64,000 nt of DNA from Apostichopus japonicus (Eukaryota; Echinodermata; Holothuroidea; Aspidochirotida; Stichopodidae). This document shows positions 55,480 through 64,000 of this stretch, in pieces. The first letter of the stretch is position 1, and each line of letters starts with the position of its first letter. The stretch covers positions 6,771,501 through 6,835,500 of the forward strand of contig NC_092572.1 in the NCBI RefSeq assembly GCF_037975245.1. Direction: 5' to 3'. Under the pieces are notes generated by a model. The model did no database searches. It had not been told where the DNA came from and worked only from the letters and a program-made list of their open reading frames with translations. The position numbers and the translations under genes were made by a program.

Positions 55480-55961
55480 GTGAAAAAGGGGAAGAAAAGT
55501 CAGCCTTTTAGGAAAACTATTTCAGAAAATCCTGATACATCTGGCGACCCATGTGACGTCATTGTTGGTATACCACAATCACAACAATGCTTTGTCCACA
55601 AGTTAGTGTGTAAAGTTGTATACTCGAACACGAAGGAGCTGCAAAAAAAGTTCAACGATATGACTCTTTTTTCCCCCGAAATCCAACAATTCTGTGCAGT
55701 TGGAGGTTGTAGTAATATCTCAGCCAACAAAAACATCAGCTTTTTCAGCTTTCCGAGTGGAAGAACCAACGTAAAACCAACGTAAGTCGTCGTAGACTTT
55801 GGATTAATTTTTTGAGTTGCTCGCAGAAACATTGTACAGCACCTGGAGTGTCTCATGCAGAACACGTGAGAGTAAGGCTCAGTACATTTCAACGAGAGCG
55901 ATTGGGACCCTCAACATTTTGCAACACACTTCTTAGTAACCCTTGGTTTCCATACATGTAA
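55480..55961 (+). pseudogene. THAP-like domain, frameshifted
   Basis: The open frame 55480-55785 ends in a THAP-type zinc-finger start (FCAVGGCSNISANKNISFFS, then FPSGRT). The continuation typical of the domain (RRLWINFL, then CTAPGVSHAEHV) lies in another frame up to a stop at 55959-55961. A near-tandem 11-nt repeat (ACCAACGTAA twice, about 55765-55785) sits exactly at the break, so a slippage duplication may have caused it. THAP domains bind DNA in transposases and transcription factors. The expected C-terminal CxxH pair is not clear. Alternatively the second GTAAGT is a real donor and this is a live exon. Confidence 0.4.
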
Positions 55962-55969
55962 CATTTTAT

Positions 55970-58480
55970 CACGCAATTGACCGTTTTATTTACTGTTGGA
56001 GATGACCGTATATAGTATGTGTATACACCGTGCCTAGGGTAACACTATTAATCCAATGAGTTATAACTCCCGCCCGTGTTGGCTCACAGCAAGGTGAAGT
56101 AGTACTGTTAAGATTTCATTGCCTTTTTCCATTTGTTGTATTCCAGCATCGTGAGTTCGTGACACGTTTTATTTTGTCCATTATGATTGTTCCGTTGTAG
56201 CAGTACAAACTGTCGAATGTCTCCCCTGATTCAGTATATTCTATCCTAGTCCCCCTGGTAGACGCGCTCGCCAATCAAAATGCTACTACTACAACAACAA
56301 AAAGTCTGGTTAAACAGGACATCAGTACAGAAACGAACAAAAAAATAAATCTGAACATCAGTAAGTCAAATTAGGGTTTTTAATTACGGCTCTACATAAT
56401 GTACACCCGTTCGCTACGCAGAAGCATTCATGTATGCATACATGCGACAATATAGAAATATAATTAATGGACTATAGCCTAGCCTTCTCCTTGGGGAAAG
56501 TGGTACTAATACTGTATGTAACAAATTCAGGTTCATTGTGGTTGGTGAGATATTGAAGGCCTGATAGTACCTTTTAGGTGTGCCATGTTCTCCACAGGCC
56601 AAACCTCACTTTTATAGCACTCGCTTTCATTTATATAACAGGGCACCCTTAGAGGACTTTCGCAAGGAAGCGTGTCAGATGGGCAGTAAAAGTGTTGTCT
56701 TCATACTGAGTTCTCGATTGTATCTGAGGAAATGACCTAATGGTCTGTGTGTATAGGCTATAACGTCAGGTAACTTAAAGTAATAAACCACGGTCGTATC
56801 TCAAAAAGGAAGCGTGTTATAAAACTGTATAAAACCTGGACTGCTAGCAGTGTTTTCGTTACGTTGAATAATATATCACAACCTATGTTGTGCCTTTAGT
56901 CATCCTTGCTGTATAAATTATGAAAAATTTAAAACAGATCTTAATCTAATAGCCGACTTATCGACTACCAAAGACGTTTTTGATGGTACCATTAGTCACA
57001 CTTTATTACCACTTAATATTTTAGATATAAGGACAGATGCTTCTTAGGGTTCATTTATTCTATGACTTTTTGCTGGTATGCCTATAGCAATTAGACAGCA
57101 CAACAGATGAAGCAATGGATTTGGATATTTCTGGACATCCTTCTAGAATAATAACTCATACAACTTCAAATTCCAAACATATTTATAACATTTATTTGTT
57201 GACTTTATAAGCAATCTTCTCAAATCTTACTAAAAATTAATATCAACGATCACCAAAATTATAAAAATCTTGTTTTCGTTCTCTCATTACTGTTACAAAT
57301 TTCACCAGTTTTAGCAATATGTAAATAGGTCAAGGCTACTCAGAATTGGCCCAAAATATGCTAGAAAGTATAGAAAAATGGTATCTCGTACTCCCAATTT
57401 TAACAAGAATTTTACTACCAACTTTATAGTATTTTTCCTCACTGAACTATTTCCTTGTCTAATTTAAAACTCATCAATGTCTCGAAATAAGTTGAAGATG
57501 CAGAACCACCAGCAAAGTACTTTTAAAACTTCTTGTAATTTTGAGAAGGCTAACACTTGGGGAGAATACAGATGACATTTAAACTCTTATTCATTACGTC
57601 AGATACGCAGCAAACACAACTTGTAGTAGTTCAACTGAAGATTCTCGCTGAGACGTTTCTTTAAGCAAACATTCTACCAAATGTAGTTACGATGTCCACA
57701 TATATTTATCTATTGATCAATATCTATATAGACAACTTTGTCTCATTTTTCTGATAAGTACATTAAAATGGCAACGTTTATGAAACATTTGAAGGAGTTT
57801 TGTACCATATTCTTATTTTTAGGATGCTCAATTAAACTATTCAAACTTCAACAATGACGAAAATCAGAGGTAACATAAGTTTGCAGTTCAATTAAATCAT
57901 ATATGTTACAATATTAGAACAAGAATTCGTTGTAGGCACGTTATCCTCATCAAGGAACAATTCCTTTTTCCACTTCAAAATCATGCATTCATGTAATTAG
58001 CTCGATGATGATATTACAACTTCTTCAAATGTTTTCATGTTCAAATAATATTATACTCATTTACACATCTTTTGTGTTCACATCTTTAGGTTAATTGTTC
58101 ATATACCTCTGCTATAATGTATCCCAGGCTCCTGTGGTGCGTTACAATAGGATCTACGCCGTGGCAACATATTATATACATATACACTTCGATGGAACGT
58201 TACTTTGTAGACATTCCTACACTTGCTTAAAATATGTCAAGCAATTCTGACAAGATTGTGATTATGGTGAAGTTAAAAAAGCCCGGACACTCCATCATGA
58301 AACCATTCCTTAACGTAAATTAAAAATTGACAAGTCAGCAATATTAGGATAGAAAAACATCTAATTAGAAAAAACCCCAGCATATCCTCCAAGTGATTGA
58401 CATATCTTGTAACATTGTATCAAACATTTAAAAAAAACTAAGTGTTTACTTGGATTACTTACGGTAAAGAAAAACAGTCC
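55970..58480. other. Gap, nothing recognised
   Basis: Very AT-rich. No open frame with family motifs and no phase-matched exon pair. Confidence 0.4.
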
Positions 58481-58488
58481 CTCTAGAA

Positions 58489-59035
58489 CCTTGGTTTTCA
58501 ACCTTTTTTCGATCACGAGCCCAATTCGTCTTCCGAGCAGTCCTCGCGAGCCCATACCCTACCCTGCAAAGTTATCAACTTCATAAAATCAATTTCACAG
58601 CGTTTATTAGTGTATTCTTGACACAAGTGACCCGGGGACTCAATCAGAGCTATGTATGTTCCTCCGTGATCAGATGACAGGTACTGCCCAATTAGAGCCT
58701 ATCTCAAAGATTTCTTGCAACCCTCAATGGTACAAGGCAATGGTACAAAGCAAGGCTTCCACACATCATAACCTTGGTAAATACGTAGTGTGCAGTGGTT
58801 GGTGGGAGTCACCGAATTCTCTTATACTAGTCTTATAGGGTTAGGGTTGAGTAAATTTTACCCGTTGTACAAGGTTTCATCGAAGAGGCTTCCTAAGAAA
58901 CATCATCATGTGCCTTCGCCACCAGCCCCCCAAAATGCCACAATTTTTAATCATTACTGGGGCAATGCTCGCGAGCCCACAAAATCGGCTTCGCGGGCCC
59001 AAATGGGCCCGCGAGCCCAAGGTTGAAAACCACGG
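58489..59035. mobile_element. hAT-type non-autonomous element
   Basis: 547 bp with ends CCTTGGTTTTCAACC and (reversed) CCGTGGTTTTCAACCTTGG, and exact 8-bp duplications CTCTAGAA (58481-58488, 59036-59043). The short internal frames are not transposase. It sits just downstream of the secreted-protein gene. Confidence 0.85.
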
Positions 59036-59131
59036 CTCTAGAAATTTGATTGGTATCTTAAAAACAAAAATAAAAGTTACTTATTTACCACTGTAATGCT
59101 GAGTTTTTTTCCTGTTATTACCATATCCACT

Positions 59132-60029
59132 TTATGACCCCGGCGGTGGGGGCGGCGGCGGGGGCGGCGGCGGGGGCGGCACAATACACTTAGGAGCGCT
59201 ATCACACCACGTGAAATCGAGTGTTCCATCCGCTGTACAACCTCCCTCTACACTAAAAACGTGCGAAGATGTTCCACCGGTAGTAGCCGTGGCAAAATTA
59301 GGATCGAGCGGCAGATATAAACACCGAACATTCCGTACCAGTTTGTACCACTTGTCGGGACACCAGTTGAGACCCCACTGTAGGTATATCTCGCAGCATG
59401 GCTCGTCACTACCATCTTGGGAAAACGGACCCGATTTGATGGCAAGAAGCTTCAGACAAAGGGCAGAGTCAGAGTAATCTGAAGGGTCACCGCTACCGTC
59501 AAGACACAAGAACGCGTTCAATCGATCATGACATTCCCTTTTACAAAACTCTTCTTGACTCCAGATCTCTCGTCGCCATCTTTTCCCTGGAATCCTCAGT
59601 TGGTAGTCTTCAGGGGCCAAATCTTTGACTTCTCCAGCGATAGTACTGTCACTGAAGTCATCTGAAAATTTGTTGCTACCATCACAGCTGTAGACTAGTT
59701 TGCAGTCACATTTCCAGTTTGGGCTGGGTAAGACAAGAACATACAAATAATTAAGGATGAATTAACAACGTGCATTACATATGACGATAGTGTTAATTGG
59801 AAGCAGTCACAGCCACAACGTTTCAATTGTGTGGTATATTATGATGAATATGTGCCAACTATATACGGTTTATTGTCTAATTAGACTAAAATTAGACAAG
59901 AATTGAATTATGTGAATAGATTTATAGTATAACTACTTACCTTCTGCAACCCCTTCCTCTGGGTGCGTTTACAAATGATGATGCCTGGCAACTAACGACC
60001 ACAGCAGCTATAAACAAAAGCCGAATCAT
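59132..60029 (-). CDS. Secreted cysteine-rich protein with polyproline C-terminus
   Basis: This is a two-exon gene. Exon 1 (59941-60029) has ATG at 60027-60029 and a signal peptide, MIRLLFIAAVVVSCQA, ending phase 2 at AG|GTAAGT. Exon 2 (59132-59723) has the acceptor TTGTCTTACCCAG and restores the serine codon (AG|C). The mature protein of roughly 210 residues carries many cysteines, Asp/Ser-rich repeats (CDGSNKFSDDFSDS, CLDGSGDPSDYSDS, SQDGSDEPCC) and ends in 13 consecutive prolines then GS and TAA (59132-59134). A TATA box lies about 60 nt upstream of the ATG. I do not recognise the family. The acidic D/S-G-S-D motifs could bind calcium, which is inference only. Export and disulphide bonding are likely. 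Confidence 0.8.
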
Positions 60030-60084
60030 ATTGACAGGTTCAAGTCAGCCCGGATAAATGGTGTCCAGGCAGATCCCACCGACC

Positions 60085-60091
60085 TTTTATA
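60085..60091 (-). promoter_or_regulatory. TATA box of the secreted-protein gene
   Basis: Minus-strand TATAAAA within GGTCTATAAAAGGTCGG, 56 nt upstream of the ATG. Transcription would start near 60055-60060, leaving a short leader of about 30 nt. Confidence 0.7.
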
Positions 60092-60109
60092 GACCAGTTA
60101 CACCATTTA

Positions 60110-61250
60110 GAATCAACCTTTGGGTGGAGCTTGAACAACCAGAGTCGGTTATTGGTTAGTGGATGCGGTTCGTCACGTTTTGCACGTTTTACTTTCAACG
60201 AATAGTTATGCACTTCTCTCCGTGTCGTGCACGTGCTCGGCAATTATTCAGAAATCAAGAAGTTTCAACCCAAACGCTTGACCCTTTTTCACAAATGAAT
60301 TATTCCTTATATGAAGAATCCCGTTCCCCATCAGTGCACATTTTTATTTCAATTTTAGTTTAGCCCTTGAACTATTAAGAAAATTCGTCTTTCTATATAT
60401 TGCACCTTCGTGACAAGTATATGCAGATATAAGTACTTGCAGATATCAAGAAGTTATGTAATAATCCAAGATCATCCAAAGTTTGACCCGCCTTCGCGAA
60501 ATGTGTTGACCAGTTCCCATCAGTGCAAAGCGTATTTGTTTTGTTTTTCTTGAAATTGACCAAAATGCTGAGAATTATTGATGTATCGTTATATTCGAAG
60601 TATACGTTTCTATAATTTTTCATATATAAGACTCGGATGTTACAATTTTTATATATTTTCTCTCATAATTTCTACGTTTAAAGCGAGAAATGTTTCCAGT
60701 AATAATGGTCAAAACAAAGTAATGATGTATGTCTTCATAGGCGCTAATATTGAGTGCTATAGGTGTAGGGGTGTAATATTCGAAAATAACTCTTTCAATC
60801 TAACGTAGTGGTAAATCATCAGTGAAAATCGAGTCTGCATTCGCACATGTTTACGAGTATTACTAAACGTTGACGTTCTCATTCGTTTGGCTGTACTTTC
60901 AATCATAGCAATTAATTTTCTGACCCAAAATTATTAGCTTTGTTCCTATCTCAATAAACAAAGTAAGATAGCCACTATGACATTAGAGTACAAACTAAGT
61001 GTAACGAACTCCGCATAACACCCCCTTCCCCACATAAACACCGTGCACCCTACCGGCGGTCAGGCCCAAACATAAGAACTTTCTGATCAGAGTACGCAGG
61101 CTACGGTATCTTAATTAATGCCATTCTAATTGAATGGAGTGGGGCTGGTTGTAGTATTGTTAACTTTTCAAATCCATCTGATAAATTGTTTGAAAGGTAT
61201 GATCAGATTTAATCAGCCATAAAATTCTGCTACCCACTCTATCTCAAAAA
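60110..61250. other. Gap, nothing recognised
   Basis: Upstream of the secreted-protein gene. No coding feature; no further core promoter element recognised. Confidence 0.35.
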
Positions 61251-61265
61251 GAATCTCTAGCCCGC

Positions 61266-61594
61266 CTACTGCCTTTCACAAATGGCAAAATACTTTTGTT
61301 CACCAAGCCCTTCTGGCGTCGCGTTTTTGGAATCGATAAAATCGTAAACTTTGTAGTCATGCAGGCGGATAAGTGGGTGCGGGGATGCATTATTTTGCAA
61401 AATATACAACAATTTAAAGAGTTTTGAGAGAAGTTTGATGTTATCACTGCTAGTGTGTTTTTGCAAAGATTTTAACTTAACCCTGTTGCGAGTGAAAGAT
61501 AAATACTCTTTCAATCTTTGATTTTCAGTGCGTAAAAGATCGCTTTGATTTAGGCAGTGTAATGGAGTAATAGCGATATTTTTCGCCCACCAAT
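61266..61594 (-). CDS. Candidate terminal exon, unknown protein
   Basis: A textbook minus-strand acceptor (CTTGTCTTTTAGCTGCAG) opens a frame of 108 codons ending at TAG 61266-61268. The peptide includes WWAKNIAITPLHCLNQSDLL and RTENQRLKEYLSFTRNR, with Lys/Leu-rich helical character. No family is recognised and no partner exon was found. Confidence 0.3.
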
Positions 61595-61649
61595 CTGCAG
61601 CTAAAAGACAAGATAAATAATTGGGAAAATGTACCAATAGCGCTAATCG

Positions 61650-62205
61650 AGTAGCGGTTCAAAGTAGCAGTGAGGTATAGGTAAAGGACATGCGCACACC
61701 CTAGCTACTGTAAAGTATATGCCTGGTACTAGAGCAGCGCCAATGTAACAGAAGCCACGCTATCTTCGTAGGTATTTTTGTAGATATGTTATGTTAGTTT
61801 CTTTGAGACAGTAAAGTAGACCTATCTGCTTATTTATGATTCTGCGGCATGTTTGACTTTGTTCGTAACTTAGTTTTGGGAAAAAAAGTTTACATGTCAT
61901 ACTGCACAGAAACATAATTTTCCAATTATGCAATCACGCAGCACCATATATCTGCCTGGGTGCCTAACCTTTGTACGTAGGAAGTATTGATGTTGTAGAT
62001 CTGTGCTATTGAGATTTGAACATCAGACATAGTGACGAGTGAGTATTGCGTTTTGGCGAGTAGATTATTAGTCACGGTCGCCAAATAGTGAGTACTTTTA
62101 AAAATACTTCAGTGTCGAGGCCTGAAAACCTTGAAACATAATTTATCATAGAAGAAATCAAGGATACTTTTCATACATGGTATATGGATTGGCCATAGTG
62201 AGTAC
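61650..62205. other. Gap, nothing recognised
   Basis: No ORF or repeat that I can support. Confidence 0.35.
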
Positions 62206-62210
62206 AAGAA

Positions 62211-62815
62211 TCCAGCCAATAGGTAACAGCTATCGGTATACCACACGAGAAATAGATGACGTAATCACAGCAATTGCATGCCTATAGCCGATCGGTATAC
62301 ATATTTACAAATTCTCACCGAAATCAACTTCTAAGTCGTCCCAAATAACACAATCTATACATGTAATAATGCCCACTACAGCATGTTTGGGCTTGAATGA
62401 ATATTATACCTATTTAGTAGTTAGAGTGAAACAGATTCAAATGCTGCATGTTCAACAATCGTGCAAATCGAAATATTTTCTACGCGAGAAAAACAAGAAA
62501 AGGGAAAAAAATTGACGGGGAATCGTACATGGGAACTCACTGACACAAACGGGAACCGTACCTATACACCAACAAGCTGCTTGTACATCAGCTAACATGG
62601 TAGCAGAGCCTGCGTAGCTTCGACACGGTATCTCCAGCCAAAAGGTAATATCTATCGGTATACCACACGAGAAATAGATGACGTAATCACAGCAATTGCC
62701 AATTGCCAACTCATTATACAAATTTACTAATTATCCCCGAAATCAGCGTCTACGTCGTCCCTTATACACGCAATGTACACTTTATAATGCCCACTCGAGC
62801 CTGTTTGGGCTTGGA
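62211..62815 (+). repeat. Two-copy direct duplication of ~185 bp
   Basis: 62211-62395 and 62632-62815 share TATCGGTATACCACACGAGA, AATAGATGACGTAATCACAG and GTTTGGGCTTG, 421 bp apart. About 20 percent divergence by eye. The unit contains a CRE-like TGACGTAA. Confidence 0.8.
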
Positions 62816-62892
62816 AGAACATAAGTGCGACGCGACTGGGGCGTATATACACCTAACAGAGGCGCGTATCCAGGGGGCGTTGGGGCGCGCGC

Positions 62893-63062
62893 CCCGGGTA
62901 AGAAAAAGAGGAGACAAAAAAGAGAGAAGAAAAAAGTGAAAAAAAGAGGGGGGAAAAAGAGGAGGAAGGAGAGGAAGGAAGGAAAAAGAAGAAAGTGAGA
63001 AAAAGGAGAAAAGGAGGGAACAGCAGAAAAAGGCCAAGACACCGCGAAGAGAAAGAGGAACA
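62893..63062. repeat. Purine-only tract
   Basis: About 170 bp of almost uninterrupted A/G on the plus strand, next to GGCGCGTATCCAGGGGGCG and CAGTGACGGATCGAGG, which look like ends of separate mobile elements. The minus frames rich in S/F/L/P are shadows. Confidence 0.85.
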
Positions 63063-63207
63063 GTCATAATTACAGCGCTGATCCCTATTATATACACAAG
63101 GTAGCCAGTGACGGATCGAGGATTTCGGAAGGGGCTTGCGCCTCAGCCTATCCCTTACACCGACAACTCTATTTTCGACGTTTCCATTTTCCTCTCTCAC
63201 TAATGTG

Positions 63208-63211
<4 letters not shown>

Positions 63212-63276
<65 letters not shown>
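63212..63276. repeat. (AT)n microsatellite
   Basis: Nearly pure AT dinucleotide. Confidence 0.95.
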
Positions 63277-63707
63277 TACATATATCATGAAGTATGTGTT
63301 TGTATATGGACGCCTTAAACAATTGTACAATTGTGCTATGAAACCAACTGTGGCTGGTCTTGAACTCGACCGAGTCGTTGGGGAACATGACGCATTATGA
63401 TATTAGACCAGGATCTATATGCGAACTGCACTAGACATATGTCCTTCGATTCAACACTGCCATCCAGAGATAAAATGTTATACACACCGTGGGGTAAAAC
63501 ATATGCTTATAGTGTACTTGGGTACATTAGAGTAAGGTCATCTACAATTGAAAGTGTCATTAAAGTAGATACAATACATTGTTGACCTATTTAATATAGT
63601 GTGTGTACTTTCTCACAGCAAAGAATTCCAAACCGTTTAGGTTTTTCCTCAATTTTGTTATCAATACCTTGTACTTCAACCTTCATATTAATGTCATTTC
63701 TAATCAG

Positions 63708-63898
63708 GCAAATGTTTCTTCACGGACCCAAAGATCCTTGTAATTGATGGGAAGGGATGCAGTAGTGTTTCCACACCGGAAGACGGTATTCACATGCTGT
63801 TTGGCACATTTTACCGCGTCAATATTGAGTACACTCGTGGAGCCAAAATCTTATTAGAATATATCCGGAGGTTTGTACAACTATTCTCATCTTTCTGA
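63708..63898 (+). CDS. Terminal exon of an unidentified gene
   Basis: The acceptor CATTTCTAATCAG opens a phase-1 frame encoding KCFFTDPKILVIDGKGCSSV, then HMLFGTFYRVNIEYTRGAKI and LLEYIRRFVQLFSSF, ending at TGA 63896-63898. A poly(A) signal follows 26 nt later. The pattern of an aromatic-rich LF-x-FY-x-V-N-x-EY helix near a C terminus is reminiscent of uncharacterised expanded animal protein families. I cannot name it. Upstream exons were not found; the THAP-like frame at 55.5 kb is on the same strand but unlinked. Confidence 0.55.
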
Positions 63899-63924
63899 AT
63901 TCCAATCTCTGCATAAGAGAACCA

Positions 63925-63930
63925 AATAAA
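63925..63930 (+). terminator. Poly(A) signal AATAAA
   Basis: The canonical AATAAA lies 26 nt after the stop codon of the 63.7-kb exon, followed by a T-rich stretch (GTGATTTCATTTTTTT). Confidence 0.65.
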
Positions 63931-64000
63931 GTGATTTCATTTTTTTAGTCCATTGTACATGATTTACTGCCATGATAAATAAATGAATCACTTTAAAGCA

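Noticed and set aside
62762-63200. Overlapping minus ORFs rich in Ser/Phe/Leu/Pro
   Set aside because: Products of reading a purine tract on the opposite strand.
1-64000. CRISPR arrays, operons, ribosome binding sites
   Set aside because: Introns, canonical splice sites, SINEs and poly(A) signals show this is animal DNA. The tandem repeats have no spacer architecture.

Overview
The window is AT-rich metazoan DNA. Its genes have many introns, strong GTAAGT/CAG splice sites and many small mobile-element relics: a Penelope-like retroelement, a jockey/CR1-type LINE, tRNA-derived SINEs, and hAT-type and other MITEs with intact target-site duplications. Two animal gene families are clear: an immunoglobulin-superfamily receptor and AMP deaminase. 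The repeat content and Ig gene style would fit a marine invertebrate deuterostome such as an echinoderm, but I cannot prove the taxon.

Layout. 0-4.6 kb: intergenic, with a decayed Penelope-like element at about 1.6-3.1 kb. 4.7-27.5 kb (+): a multi-exon gene that I reconstructed by splice phase. It has a signal-peptide exon, two one-domain Ig exons, a transmembrane exon, two short basic/linker exons, and then a long series of phase-0 mini-exons of exactly 63 nt (type A, 21 residues) or 42 nt (type B, 14 residues) that should form a charged helical, probably coiled-coil, cytoplasmic tail. From 16.2 to 26.6 kb the A/B exons sit in a tandem array of near-identical ~1.9-kb units. A 5'-truncated LINE lies in the intron before the array. 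27.6-33.7 kb: mostly non-genic, with two hAT-type MITEs; a possible terminal exon of the receptor lies at 27.6 kb.

33.7-47.3 kb (-): eleven exons of AMP deaminase covering 627 codons of the conserved catalytic region to the natural stop. The N-terminal exon(s) were not found. One signature aspartate reads as glycine. Its introns carry SINEs, minisatellites, a hAT MITE and a tandem duplication with a MITE in one copy. 47.3-59 kb: mostly repeats, including a MITE with a telomere-like core, a 210-bp tandem repeat, TA arrays, a composite foldback element, a frameshifted THAP-like ORF and another hAT element. 59.1-60.1 kb (-): a compact two-exon gene with a TATA box for a secreted cysteine-rich protein ending in polyproline. 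60.1-64 kb: weak candidates, a local duplication, a purine tract, and at 63.7 kb (+) the terminal exon and poly(A) signal of an unidentified gene.

The most interesting item is the receptor whose intracellular coil length appears to be set by duplicated, frame-neutral exon cassettes. All exon calls come from reading splice sites, phase and conservation by eye. No database search was run.
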